Positions 30,389 through 39,520 of a DNA stretch of 64,000 nt are shown here, piece after piece. A program made the translations under genes and the position numbers. Numbering within the stretch: the first letter of the stretch is position 1; every line of letters starts with the position of its first letter. The stretch comes from Solibacillus faecavium (lineage in GTDB: Bacteria > Bacillota > Bacilli > Bacillales_A > Planococcaceae): NCBI RefSeq assembly GCF_014836905.1, contig NZ_JACSPZ010000003.1, positions 62,001 through 126,000 of the forward strand, in the 5' to 3' direction. A model generated the notes under the pieces. It ran no database searches. It was not told where the DNA came from and was given only the letters and a program-made list of their open reading frames with translations.

Positions 30389-31111
30389 ATGATTAAAGTA
30401 GAAAACTTACACAAGCATTTTGGCAAGCTCGAAGTGTTAAAGGGAATTGATTATGAAGTTCATGAAAAGGAAGTTGTGTGTGTCATCGGTCCATCCGGAT
30501 CTGGTAAATCGACTTTCCTCCGTTGCATGAATTTACTTGAAGAAGTAACAGATGGCGCGATTTATATTAATGGTGTCAAAATTAATGATCCGAAAACAAA
30601 CATTAACGATATCCGAACAGAAGTAGGGATGGTATTCCAGCAGTTTAACTTATTCCCGCATATGTCGGTTATTGATAATATTACGATGGCTCCGATGCAA
30701 ATTCGCAACTTAAATAAACAAGATGCCGAGAAATTGGCAATGGAGCTACTTGATAAAGTTGGATTGCGTGAAAAAGCGGATAATTACCCACAGCAATTAT
30801 CAGGTGGGCAACAACAGCGTGTTGCCATTGCACGTGCTTTAGCAATGAAGCCAAAAGTGATGCTATTTGACGAGCCGACATCAGCGCTCGACCCTGAAAT
30901 GGTTAAAGAGGTTTTAGAAGTAATGAAAAACCTTGCCAAAGAAGGGATGACGATGGTCGTTGTCACACATGAAATGGGCTTTGCGCGCGAAGTTGGTGAC
31001 CGCGTACTGTTTATGGATGGTGGCTATATTGTAGAACAAGGTCATCCGGAAGAAGTTTTCGGCAATCCACAAAATGAACGCACGAAGGCATTTTTAGGGA
31101 AAGTATTATAG
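30389..31111 (+). CDS. Polar amino-acid ABC transporter ATP-binding protein
   Basis: GlnQ/HisP-type ATPase, 240 residues. Walker [10 protein letters not shown] near residue 34, Q-loop [10 protein letters not shown], signature [15 protein letters not shown], Walker [15 protein letters not shown] and the VVVTHEMGF switch His. Directly abuts the permease gene, so one ABC unit; followed by a terminator. Confidence 0.96.
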   Translation: MIKVENLHKHFGKLEVLKGIDYEVHEKEVVCVIGPSGSGKSTFLRCMNLLEEVTDGAIYINGVKINDPKTNINDIRTEVGMVFQQFNLFPHMSVIDNITMAPMQIRNLNKQDAEKLAMELLDKVGLREKADNYPQQLSGGQQQRVAIARALAMKPKVMLFDEPTSALDPEMVKEVLEVMKNLAKEGMTMVVVTHEMGFAREVGDRVLFMDGGYIVEQGHPEEVFGNPQNERTKAFLGKVL

Positions 31112-31124
31112 GGATAGAAAAAAG

Positions 31125-31166
31125 CTATCTTTTACTATATTAAAATATAGTGAAGATAGTTTTTTT
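31125..31166 (+). terminator. Intrinsic terminator after ABC operon
   Basis: CTATCTT...ACTATATT (31125-31141) pairs with AATATAGT...AAGATAG, then T7. Confidence 0.8.
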
Positions 31167-31198
31167 AATATAAAATATCGGAAAATTCAAAATAAATG

Positions 31199-31228
31199 TT
31201 GTATTACTATATTCAATAAATGTATAAT
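31199..31228 (+). promoter_or_regulatory. Promoter of the second substrate-binding protein gene
   Basis: TTGTAT (31199-31204), 18-bp spacer, TATAAT (31223-31228). Shares AAATGTTGTATTA-like sequence with the promoter at 28800 but lacks its palindrome. Confidence 0.55.
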
Positions 31229-31258
31229 TATAACATAAAATGTATAGGGGGATTTGCA

Positions 31259-32044
31259 ATGTTGAATAAAAAATGGTTAACAATGATGCTGCTTGTAGTA
31301 TTATCATTAGTTTTAACTGCATGTGGTACTGGGGATAAAGAAACTTCAGGCGCAGATGCGGAAGGTAAATTTGCCAAACTATTAGTCGGTACGGAAGCAA
31401 CTTTTGCTCCGTTTGAATCGATGAATGATAAAGGGGAAATTGTCGGAATTGACGTTGATATTATGAACGCAATCGGTGAAGAGATGGGTTCGGAAATCGA
31501 ATTTAGAAATGTAGGCTGGGAGCCGGTATTCCAACAGTTAAAGAATGGTGAGTTGGATTTAGGGGCATCAGGAATTACGATTACAGATGAGCGTAAACAA
31601 ACATTTGATTTTACAGAGCCTTATTACGAAGCGACATTAATGATTGTCGTAAAAGAAGATTCACCGATTACAACATTGGATGAGTTGAAGGATGAGAAAA
31701 TCTCTGTACAAATTAATACAACAGGTCATGAAGCGGCGAAAAAACTGCAAGGTATGACAAGCTCGAAAACGTTAGCTTATGAAAACCAGCCAATTGCTTT
31801 CCAGGAAGTAATTAATGGTGCAACAGCGGCTGCAATTGGTGATAATGCTGTAGTGTTAGAGTACTTAAAGAACAATCCTGAATCAGGCTTAAAAGCAATT
31901 GAATCAGATCAGTTTGAAAAAGAATATTACGGCTTTATGGTGAAAAAGGGAAATACTGAGCTACTAAATCACCTAAATGAAGGCTTACAGAAAATTAAAG
32001 AAAACGGTAAGCTTGAAGAAATTACAGGACAAAAAATCGATTAA
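31259..32044 (+). CDS. Second polar amino-acid substrate-binding lipoprotein
   Basis: Paralogue of the 28878 product; 261 residues with lipobox LTAC and the same motifs (GTEATFAPFESMNDKGEIVG, GASGITITDERKQ, YYEATLMIVVKED). ATG at 31259 is set by AGGGGG 8 nt upstream; the longer frame from 31220 spans the promoter. It has no permease or ATPase of its own after it, so probably feeds the upstream permease or widens its specificity. Own promoter and terminator. Confidence 0.92.
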   Translation: MLNKKWLTMMLLVVLSLVLTACGTGDKETSGADAEGKFAKLLVGTEATFAPFESMNDKGEIVGIDVDIMNAIGEEMGSEIEFRNVGWEPVFQQLKNGELDLGASGITITDERKQTFDFTEPYYEATLMIVVKEDSPITTLDELKDEKISVQINTTGHEAAKKLQGMTSSKTLAYENQPIAFQEVINGATAAAIGDNAVVLEYLKNNPESGLKAIESDQFEKEYYGFMVKKGNTELLNHLNEGLQKIKENGKLEEITGQKID

Positions 32045-32055
32045 TAAAAGGAGCT

Positions 32056-32086
32056 GCCTTGCATACATATGCAGGGCTTTATTTTG
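32056..32086 (+). terminator. Intrinsic terminator after second SBP gene
   Basis: GCCTTGCATA (32056-32065) with TATGCAGGGC (32068-32077), then TTTATTTT. Confidence 0.75.
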
Positions 32087-32102
32087 TTTCTACTTCGTAG
32101 CC

Positions 32103-32294
32103 GTTGTTCTCCGTTACGGCGGACGCTTTCCTGGGGGCACGAGGCCAACAGGAAGTTGGTCACAAAAGCGTTGCCACAGGACGTGGCGTTTTTAGCTTTT
32201 GTTCCTTACGTCTCTCCCACCTGCTCCTGCGATTACTCGTCGCAAAATAAATTTTGCTTGTCCCCTGGGAGTCGCCGCCTTCACTCCGAACAAC
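32103..32294 (-). repeat. Dispersed GC-rich palindromic element, copy 3 (inverted, enlarged)
   Basis: 192 bp bounded by GTTGTT and AACAAC. The minus strand shares GGAGTGAAGGCGGCGACTCC, GGGGACAAGCAAAATTTATT, GCGACGAGTAATCGCAGGAG and GGAAAGCGTCCGCC with copies 1-2. The middle differs: an inserted segment with hairpins CCAAC/GTTGG and GCCAC/GTGGC. The 386-bp gap 32045-32430 holds this and two terminators; ORFs seen here are artefacts of the repeat. Confidence 0.82.
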
Positions 32295-32379
32295 TACATT
32301 TACTTCTATATCGATTAAATCCCTATAAGAAAGCTAATTTGAATATCACATGATTTTCATTTCGCGAAAAATCGAAATT

Positions 32380-32423
32380 AAATAGACATGACCTCCTTGT
32401 TGCGAAGGAAGTCATGTCTATTT
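32380..32423 (-). terminator. Terminator of the PLA2-like gene
   Basis: 19-bp near-perfect inverted repeat 32380-32398 with 32405-32423 (one mismatch), loop GTTGCG, 8 bp beyond the stop codon. Confidence 0.75.
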
Positions 32424-32430
32424 GTTATCG

Positions 32431-32691
32431 TTATAAAAGGTTATTTTTAATACGGATGGCATTAGAGAATAATCTTGCGTCTCTCCCCATTTTAGTGGGA
32501 GCATATTTGTATTGACTTAAACATTGTTGAAATATCGCATCGCAGTAGCGTTTATCATATCCGTAGTAATAGCATGCATCATGGTGCAGACAGCAGTTAT
32601 CTACTGCATTTGTTGGTGCACCGGGACCGGAACAGCCTGGTCCGCAGTATCGGTAACCAGGGTAACAAAAACCAAATGCAGGGCGTCTCAT
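32431..32691 (-). CDS. Small phospholipase A2-like protein
   Basis: 86-residue Cys-rich protein. It has a calcium-loop-like YCGPGCSGPG (about 15-24) and the secretory PLA2 active-site motif CCLHHDACY (about 33-41), where the central His-Asp pair is catalytic in sPLA2s and in parvovirus VP1. No signal peptide or membrane helix. RBS GGGAGA precedes the ATG. A SigK-like -10 CATACTATA (32725-32733, minus) could mean late mother-cell expression; this is weak. Full active-site motif is visible; activity and role are inference. Confidence 0.8.
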   Translation of the reverse strand: MRRPAFGFCYPGYRYCGPGCSGPGAPTNAVDNCCLHHDACYYYGYDKRYCDAIFQQCLSQYKYAPTKMGRDARLFSNAIRIKNNLL

Positions 32692-32887
32692 TACTTTTAT
32701 CTCCCTTCTTTTTAATAGTTACCATATAGTATGATTTCCTAAATAAGAAGGGTAGGGCTAATCTATTTTTTTACTAGGTGAAAACAATGCATAAGGCTGT
32801 GCCTGATTTTAGTAAAAGGCAGATTAGAAGAGAGGCATTCGTGTAGCCATTCCTCGTTCGAATGATATTTTAAAATAGTAAAGTTGG

Positions 32888-34135
32888 TTAGTTCATAGTA
32901 GCGGATTTCACAGGTAAAACCGAACTTTCTGCAATCTTCACTACGGCATTTACAAGGACGTCAGCACCTTTTGAGCATTCTTCATAAGAAGTATACTCAT
33001 CTTCCCGGTGGCTATAGCCGTTCTTGCTTGGAACGAAAATCATTGTCGAAGGAATGTATCCGGCAATAAATTGTGCGTCATGACCGGCGCCGCTATACAT
33101 TTGTTGGCTTGAATATCCTAATTCATTTACGCTTGCTGCTACGGCATCTATGACTTCCGGTGCGAAATGAACCGTATCGCGGCTCCATAATTTTGTATAG
33201 CTAAGCTGGCAGTTTTCTATTTCCTTTGGCAGGTTGAAAATAATTTGTTCTACTTGCCCGATCACTGAAGGGTCTTGATGGCGGGATTCTAACGAGAATG
33301 TTACTTTATTTGGAATGACCGTATGAATATTCGGGTAGGCATTGATGCGCCCGATTGTATAAACAAGATCATCAGGTAGCTGTTTTAGTTTATTTTGAAG
33401 GATTGAAATAATTTGCATTGCGGCAAACATACTATCTTTCCGCATTGAAATAGGGGTTGTACCGGCATGATTCGATTCGCCAGTTAATGCGATGTCATAA
33501 CAGACCATACCAAGAACACCTTCGACGACGCCGATTTCCTTTTCATAATGTTCCAGTACGGGGCCTTGCTCGATATGAAGCTCTAAATAGGCGTGTGCAT
33601 CCGTTAACCGGTTAGCTATATCACCTTCATAGCCGCTTTCTTTTAAGGCCTGTTCAAATGTAATGCCTTCTATGTCAGTGGAAGCTAGCATCTTTTCTTT
33701 TTCGAATTTTCCTGAAAGAACGCCGGAAGCCATTAATGAAGGTTCAAAGCGAGCGCCTTCCTCGTTTGTGAAGTTGACGATTGTTAGAGGGTGATTCAGT
33801 TCAAGTCCTGCATCAATGATCGTTTGGACGGTTTCTAAAGCTGTTAAAACGCCTAAAACGCCATCAAAGCGTCCGCCTTTAATAACAGAATCCAAATGAG
33901 AACCCATCACAATCGGTAAATGGTTGGGTTTGCCAGGAAGTGTGGCATACATTGTCCCCATATCATCTGTTGTGACAGTCATTCCAAGCTGTTCGCAAGT
34001 TTCCTTCAATTGGTTGCGAGCAAGAATATCCTCTTTTGAAAGGCTTAAACGTGTGACACCGTTATTTTCTGTAGCTCCAAATTGACTGAATAACTCGATA
34101 CTGTTTTTTAGTCGTTCACGATTGGTTTTTAACAT
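32888..34135 (-). CDS. M20 family amidohydrolase (beta-ureidopropionase/N-carbamoyl amino acid hydrolase type)
   Basis: Metal-dependent Zn peptidase-fold amidase of the HyuC/AllC group. 415 residues; metal ligands His80 (GSHLDSV), Asp91 (FDGVLGV), Glu125-126 (NEEGARF), His187 (LELHIEQGP) and a late His in GYSHREDEY. In this setting the likely substrate is N-carbamoyl-beta-alanine, giving beta-alanine, CO2 and ammonia as the third step of reductive pyrimidine breakdown. Divergent from the pucR-type gene, sharing its control region. Allantoate amidohydrolase is the main alternative. Confidence 0.88.
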   Translation of the reverse strand: MLKTNRERLKNSIELFSQFGATENNGVTRLSLSKEDILARNQLKETCEQLGMTVTTDDMGTMYATLPGKPNHLPIVMGSHLDSVIKGGRFDGVLGVLTALETVQTIIDAGLELNHPLTIVNFTNEEGARFEPSLMASGVLSGKFEKEKMLASTDIEGITFEQALKESGYEGDIANRLTDAHAYLELHIEQGPVLEHYEKEIGVVEGVLGMVCYDIALTGESNHAGTTPISMRKDSMFAAMQIISILQNKLKQLPDDLVYTIGRINAYPNIHTVIPNKVTFSLESRHQDPSVIGQVEQIIFNLPKEIENCQLSYTKLWSRDTVHFAPEVIDAVAASVNELGYSSQQMYSGAGHDAQFIAGYIPSTMIFVPSKNGYSHREDEYTSYEECSKGADVLVNAVVKIAESSVLPVKSATMN

Positions 34136-34155
34136 TAGGAGTCCCCCTTTAATCC

Positions 34156-34208
34156 ATTAATATATATACATTAGCATTTTCATATAACAAATTAATATAT
34201 ACCTAATG
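34156..34208. promoter_or_regulatory. Paired AT-rich repeats in divergent control region
   Basis: Direct repeats ATTAATATATATACATTAG (34156-34174) and ATTAATATATACCTAATG (34191-34208), offset 35 bp; the ends also form an inverted CATTAG/CTAATG pair. Candidate PucR-type operator. Confidence 0.4.
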
Positions 34209-34260
34209 TAAAATGTTACAATAATTGTATGGACGAATTGTTAATTAGAGGAGGCTGCTT

Positions 34261-35802
34261 ATGATAACTGTAAAAGAAGTGCTAAATCGAAAATACTTTG
34301 AATCTGCCAAAGTTGTTGCGGGTCAATCAGGATTAAATCATGCGATAAAATGGATACATATATTGGAAGTTATCGATGTGAAGCAGCTAATAAAAGGTAA
34401 TGAGCTCATTTTGACAACCGGAGTTATTTTAAAAGACAACGAGCAAGGTTTTTTAAACTTTGTCCAGCAGCTTAGCGATTTGGAAGTGGCGGGTCTATGC
34501 ATTGAATTAGGAATGTATATTCAGGTTGTACCGGAAAGCGTCATAAATTTAGCGGATCGTCTTGATTTTCCACTTATTGTGTTTCAGGAAATCGTGCCGT
34601 TTATCGGGATTACGCAGGATTTGCATACAGCGATTATTCATCAGCAATACGGTATTCTGAAGCAGTTGGAGGATTACTCCCAAAAAATAAACAACTATGT
34701 GTTAAAGGTAAATGACAAGGCGAAGATTTTGCAGTACATGCAGAAATATTTAAATGTAAACACTTATTTTGAAGTGAATAAAGGGACAAGTCTCGCAATC
34801 CCGGATAAAAAGATTGAAAATTACAAAGATTTCATCAATAGATTGAACAGTAAAAATAAGGCGAGTCTGGAAATGAATTTATTTGATCAGGTGTATGGTA
34901 CGGTCCATATTTACTCCGAGAAAAGGGAAATTACCGAACTGGATTTACTCATTTTGGATCGGACAGTCGTTACGTTGTCTCAGTTTGTTTTAAGGGATTT
35001 ATATATTGAGGAAAAGCTTGAAAGTGAAAACCGTAAATTTTTTGAGAAATGGCTGGAAGGTAAAAACAGTGATGATGAAATACGTTATTTTATCGAAGAA
35101 TCGGAACAGAAGCTCAAGCAAAACGGCTGGATGGTTATGATTCATCAAATGCGAAGAAAAAATATTATAAAGGATTTGACGAACTATAAAATCAATCTTC
35201 GCCAAGCTTTGCAAAAGGAAGGCTTTTATACATTTATCGTAGAGCAGTCCCAGTATTTAATCTTTATATTGAATGATTTGGGGCCGGAAGCTACTTATAA
35301 AGAGCGGATGAAGCGCGCGATGAATGAGCTGATCAATCAGTACAGGCTGGATACGCTCATTGCGGTAGGGAAATATGTATCTCATTACAATGAATTGAAG
35401 GAAAGCTATCAAACTGCGCAGGAGACGCTTCAAATCAGAATGACGAATATGGAGCTTTCGTATTTCTATGATGAGCTGCTTCTTTATCATATGGTAAAGG
35501 TTCTGCAAAATAACAATAGTCTTATGCAGGCGGCTAAGGAAAAGATTGAGAAGCTCAGTCAGTATGACAGCAAGCATAATACGAATTTAATTCAGACGTT
35601 GGATATCTTTTTTCAGTGCAATGGATTGAAAAAGGAGACAGCCGAAAAATTATTTATTGTTCGCCAAACGCTTTATCATCGTCTTGAAAAGGTGGAGCAA
35701 ATTATCGGCAGTGATTTTATGAATTATGAAAATCGTTTATGTTTAGAACTCATGTTATTGATGACAAAGCATAATTATTATGAGGGGATGAAAGTCACCT
35801 AA
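34261..35802 (+). CDS. PucR family transcriptional regulator
   Basis: 513-residue activator-type regulator. N-terminal PucR domain (ITVKEVLNRKYFESAKVVAGQSGLNHAIKW, read in parts, ~1-125) and a C-terminal PucR-type HTH (KKETAEKLFIVRQTLYHRLEKVEQIIG, in parts). Family members sense purine or pyrimidine degradation intermediates. RBS AGAGGAGG. It sits between the divergent amidohydrolase and the downstream catabolic genes, and most likely controls both. Effector is unknown. Confidence 0.9.
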   Translation: MITVKEVLNRKYFESAKVVAGQSGLNHAIKWIHILEVIDVKQLIKGNELILTTGVILKDNEQGFLNFVQQLSDLEVAGLCIELGMYIQVVPESVINLADRLDFPLIVFQEIVPFIGITQDLHTAIIHQQYGILKQLEDYSQKINNYVLKVNDKAKILQYMQKYLNVNTYFEVNKGTSLAIPDKKIENYKDFINRLNSKNKASLEMNLFDQVYGTVHIYSEKREITELDLLILDRTVVTLSQFVLRDLYIEEKLESENRKFFEKWLEGKNSDDEIRYFIEESEQKLKQNGWMVMIHQMRRKNIIKDLTNYKINLRQALQKEGFYTFIVEQSQYLIFILNDLGPEATYKERMKRAMNELINQYRLDTLIAVGKYVSHYNELKESYQTAQETLQIRMTNMELSYFYDELLLYHMVKVLQNNNSLMQAAKEKIEKLSQYDSKHNTNLIQTLDIFFQCNGLKKETAEKLFIVRQTLYHRLEKVEQIIGSDFMNYENRLCLELMLLMTKHNYYEGMKVT

Positions 35803-35971
35803 TATCGCTTGTCGGACTATACAAAAACGTTATATTAACCTACTAATGAAGAACTCACTAATTACCTTAATGTGAAGTGAATGCAAAAAATCATTTTACA
35901 CAATGTATAATGCCCTAATAAGTTCGATAAGCGAAAATAGAGGTAAGTTCTGAAATTTAGGAGGGAAATGC

Positions 35972-37327
35972 ATGAGCCAATACGTAGAGTATAACTGGAA
36001 GGCAAATGACGAAAAGCATGTGTGGCATTCGATGAAGCCTTATAACCCGGATGCAACGTTTATTGTAGATAGAGCAGAAGGAGCTTGGCTGACGGACATC
36101 GATGGCAACAAATATTTGGATGCGATGGCAGGGCTATGGTGTACGAATATTGGGTATGGACGCAAGGAAATTGCAGAAGTAGCCTATGAGCAGATGCTTA
36201 AAAATTCCTATACGCCACTCACATATGGGCATACGCCGGCAATTTTACTAAGTCAGAAAATTAGCGAGCTGCTTGGTGATGAATATGTCGTTTTCTACTC
36301 CAACAGTGGCTCGGAAGCAAATGAAGTTGCCTTTAAAGTCGTGCGTCAATACCATCAGCAAAAAGGTGAAACGAATCGCTATAAAATTGTGTCCCGCTAC
36401 CGTGCATACCACGGGAATACGATGGGTGCGTTAGCCGCAACAGGCCAGGCACAGCGTAAATATAAATATGAGCCGCTTGCTCCAGGGTTTCTGCATGTAG
36501 CGCCACCTGATCAATATCGTAACCCAGAAGAAATGCAGGGGGAGGACCCTACGACATTGCCGAGTGTGAAAAACTTGGACCAGGTGATGACGTGGGAAAT
36601 GTCGGAAACGATTGCCGCTGTCATTATGGAGCCAATTATTACGGGCGGTGGGGTAATCGTCCCGAATGAGGCCTATTTGCAAGGTGTCCAGGAAGTATGT
36701 GAAAAGCACGGGGCACTACTTATTATTGACGAGGTTATTTGTGGTTTTGGGCGAACAGGAAAAGCGTTTGGCTTCCAAAATTACGGAATTAAGCCGGATA
36801 TCGTTACGATGGCAAAAGGGCTGACAAGTGCGTATATGCCTTTATCGGCTACTGCTATTCGTCGTGAAATATATGAACAGTTTATAGCTGAAGGAGATTA
36901 CGAGTTTTTACGTCACGTTAATACTTTCGGTGGTTCACCGGTCGCTTGTGCGGTTGCGTTGAAAAACATTGAAATTATGGAGCGCGAAAATTTATTTGAC
37001 CAATCCACGATGCTCGGGGAATCACTGAAGGAAATGTTAACGGATAATTTAATGGATCATCCATTTGTCGGGGATATTCGAGGAAAAGGTTTATTGATCG
37101 GGATTGAGCTTGTGGAAGATAAAGAAACGAAAGTGCCGCTTGATGTTAACAAGGTCAATGCCGTTATTGCCTACTGTAAGCAAAAGGGCGTCATTATCGG
37201 TAAAAATGGTGTAACTGTAGCGAATTTCAATAATGTATTAACTTTATCACCACCGCTATCGATTACGTCGGAGGAAAAGGACTTTATCGCTTCGACATTC
37301 ATTGAGGCGGTCAACAGCATTAAATAA
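35972..37327 (+). CDS. Class III aminotransferase (beta-alanine:pyruvate type)
   Basis: PLP enzyme, 451 residues, of the omega-amino acid:pyruvate group. PLP motifs SGSEANEVAFKVVR, the YRAYHGNTMGAL aromatic ring site, LLIIDEVICGFGRTG and Schiff-base Lys in TMAKGLTSAYMP. In this cluster it would convert beta-alanine (from uracil) or 3-aminoisobutyrate (from thymine) to the semialdehyde. RBS GGAGGG. Next gene begins 15 bp later. Confidence 0.9.
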   Translation: MSQYVEYNWKANDEKHVWHSMKPYNPDATFIVDRAEGAWLTDIDGNKYLDAMAGLWCTNIGYGRKEIAEVAYEQMLKNSYTPLTYGHTPAILLSQKISELLGDEYVVFYSNSGSEANEVAFKVVRQYHQQKGETNRYKIVSRYRAYHGNTMGALAATGQAQRKYKYEPLAPGFLHVAPPDQYRNPEEMQGEDPTTLPSVKNLDQVMTWEMSETIAAVIMEPIITGGGVIVPNEAYLQGVQEVCEKHGALLIIDEVICGFGRTGKAFGFQNYGIKPDIVTMAKGLTSAYMPLSATAIRREIYEQFIAEGDYEFLRHVNTFGGSPVACAVALKNIEIMERENLFDQSTMLGESLKEMLTDNLMDHPFVGDIRGKGLLIGIELVEDKETKVPLDVNKVNAVIAYCKQKGVIIGKNGVTVANFNNVLTLSPPLSITSEEKDFIASTFIEAVNSIK

Positions 37328-37342
37328 AGGGGGACATTTAGA

Positions 37343-38860
37343 ATGACAGAAGCAGTTTCGGTAAAAAAGTTAACGCATTTTATTAATGGAGAATTAGTCG
37401 AGGGGAAAAGCAGAAGCTATTCAAAGGTTTATAATCCGTCTACAGGCGAAGTGATTGCTGAAGTACCGATTGCAACAGCCGAGGAAACGCGTGAAGCGAT
37501 TGCAGCGGCAAAAGCGGCTTTTCCTGCGTGGAGAGATTTATCCGTTGCGAAGCGAGCTGAAGTATTAATGCGCTTCCGCTATTTAATTACAGAAAATATG
37601 GATCAGCTATTAGATACGATTTGTACGGAAAGTGGAAAAACGTTGGAGGATGCACGTGGTGAAGTGACGCGGGCATTGGAGTCGGTCGATTTGGCGATCG
37701 GGGCACCTCACCTTGTGAAGGGTGAGTATTCGGTCAATGTTGGTGGTCAAATTAATGCCTACTCGGCGAAGTATCCTTTAGGTGTCGTAGCTGCGATCTC
37801 ACCGTTTAACTTCCCAATCATGGTACCGCTGGCGCAAACGTCAATGGCCATTGCTGTAGGGAATGCTGTTATTTTAAAGGCTTCCGAAAAGGTACCGATG
37901 ACTTCACTATTTGTAAGTGAGCTATGGAAAAAGGCAGGCTTGCCGGATGGTATTTGGACAGTAGTAAACGGTAGCAAGGACGCGGTAAATGAACTTCTGG
38001 AAAACCCGACTGTGCAGGCGATTTCATTTGTCGGATCAACGCCGGTTGCGAAATATATTTACGAAACAGGTGCTAAATACGGCAAACGTGTAACGGCGCT
38101 TGGTGGCGGGAAAAATAATATGGTTGTTATGCCGGACGCGGATTTAGAGCAAGTGGCGAACGCGTTTATCGGTGCTGCTTATGGCGCGGCTTCTCAGCGT
38201 TGTATGGCGATTTCTACGATCGTGCCGGTTGGTGAAGAAACAGCTGATAGATTAGTAGCGATTTTAAAAGACAAGATCAGTAAATTGAAGGTTGGCAGCT
38301 ATACAGAAGAAGGTACGGATTTTGGACCGGTTATTTCGAAGGAGTCGAAAGAAAGTATTTTAAAGGCAATCGATTTAGCTGAGCAGCAAGGTGCGACAGT
38401 TGTGAATGATGGTCGTGAAGTGGATATTGTGAAGAATTCGGAAGGCTTCTTCGTAGGTCCGACGCTATTGGACAATGTGACAAAGGAAATGGATATTTGC
38501 GATCAGGAAGTGTTCGGACCGGCTCGAAATGTCGTGCGCGTAGGTTCGCTTTCGGAGGCGATTGACTTCATTAACGATCAGGAGCTAGCAAATGGTGTAA
38601 CGATCTTTACGAATGATGGTGCTGCGGCGCGTAAATTTACTACGGAAATTGATGTAGGCATGGTTGGTGTCAATGTGCCGATTCCAATCCCGGTAGGCTA
38701 TCATAACTTTGCCGGCTTTAAAGGCTCTCGTTTCGGTGAGGGGCATATGTTTGGCCCAGATCAGGCGCGATTCTTTACGAAAACGAAAACGGTATCCGAG
38801 CGCTGGCCAGGGACAACGGAAACGACTGCTTCGACATTTGCGTTTCCGAGTAACGACTAA
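37343..38860 (+). CDS. mmsA: CoA-acylating (methyl)malonate-semialdehyde dehydrogenase
   Basis: 505-residue aldehyde dehydrogenase with the MMSDH hallmark GAASQRCMAIS, whose Cys is the nucleophile, and AISPFNFPIMVP and FVGSTPVAKYI motifs for NAD. Converts malonate semialdehyde (or methylmalonate semialdehyde) to acetyl- or propionyl-CoA, the exit of the pyrimidine pathway. Follows the aminotransferase by 15 bp and ends at a terminator. Confidence 0.92.
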   Translation: MTEAVSVKKLTHFINGELVEGKSRSYSKVYNPSTGEVIAEVPIATAEETREAIAAAKAAFPAWRDLSVAKRAEVLMRFRYLITENMDQLLDTICTESGKTLEDARGEVTRALESVDLAIGAPHLVKGEYSVNVGGQINAYSAKYPLGVVAAISPFNFPIMVPLAQTSMAIAVGNAVILKASEKVPMTSLFVSELWKKAGLPDGIWTVVNGSKDAVNELLENPTVQAISFVGSTPVAKYIYETGAKYGKRVTALGGGKNNMVVMPDADLEQVANAFIGAAYGAASQRCMAISTIVPVGEETADRLVAILKDKISKLKVGSYTEEGTDFGPVISKESKESILKAIDLAEQQGATVVNDGREVDIVKNSEGFFVGPTLLDNVTKEMDICDQEVFGPARNVVRVGSLSEAIDFINDQELANGVTIFTNDGAAARKFTTEIDVGMVGVNVPIPIPVGYHNFAGFKGSRFGEGHMFGPDQARFFTKTKTVSERWPGTTETTASTFAFPSND

Positions 38861-38872
38861 AATAATATGGGA

Positions 38873-38911
38873 AACAGCCTGATTCCGGGAAATGGGATCA
38901 GGCTGTTTTTT
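38873..38911 (+). terminator. Intrinsic terminator after mmsA
   Basis: Perfect 11-bp AACAGCCTGAT (38873-38883) with ATCAGGCTGTT (38897-38907), then Ts. Confidence 0.88.
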
Positions 38912-38926
38912 ATATGTAATTGAATT

Positions 38927-39098
38927 TATTAGAACAGTTTGGGGGGATATTAGAAAATGCGGGTGGGATATTAGAAGGTTGAGAGGGGATTTTAGAACAA
39001 TTTGCACCTATTTTAGAACATGCCGAGGCTTTATTAGAAGATCAAAAATATATTAGAACAAATGAAAATATATTAGAATATTTCAAAGTTTATTAGAA
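38927..39098 (+). repeat. 21-bp degenerate tandem repeat array B
   Basis: Nine units with core TATTAGAA (two read TTTTAGAA) at 38927, 38948, 38969, 38990, 39011, 39032, 39051, 39071 and 39091. Steps are 21 x5, then 19, 20, 20. Between cores the 11-13 bp differ. Core often followed by CA. The core is the reverse complement of that in array C. The rest of the gap (39099-39520) is very AT-rich with no clear gene. Confidence 0.9.
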
Positions 39099-39520
39099 CA
39101 TTTTTTGCTGAATTTATCGAATTAGCACTTATTATGTCATAAAATATAACATGAAAAGTGGATTTTCCCCTTATCTTTTTACGTTATGTCCAAAAAGATT
39201 ATTGGAAAAATTACCTTTTGTATATTAATTTTTAATCAAGCATCGAGTAAAGTTAAGTGTATGAAGGGAAGAAGCAACTTTTAAAATTTATTTTAATTTT
39301 TTTGAATAATTAGATATTATGTAAAAAAATATAACATATAATAATATATATTTAATTATATGCTTCTCAAAAGTTAAATATGCCAAAAAAATCAAAAGAG
39401 TATTAAATAACTCTAATTGTGACTTAAATTTATTGAAAATTCAGATTAAATGCAAGGCACGGGTTTCATCGGTTCTTTCTAGAACTTAGCTAAATTACTA
39501 GAAAAATAGGAGGGTTTACT

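Noticed and set aside
31977-32353. Two ORFs (72 and 94 codons)
   Set aside because: They are read from GC-rich repeat copy 3 and lack ribosome sites.
39099-39520. Riboswitch or gene in AT-rich stretch before dihydropyrimidinase
   Set aside because: Only AT-rich DNA and one small GTTCT/AGAAC repeat; no coding or conserved aptamer features.
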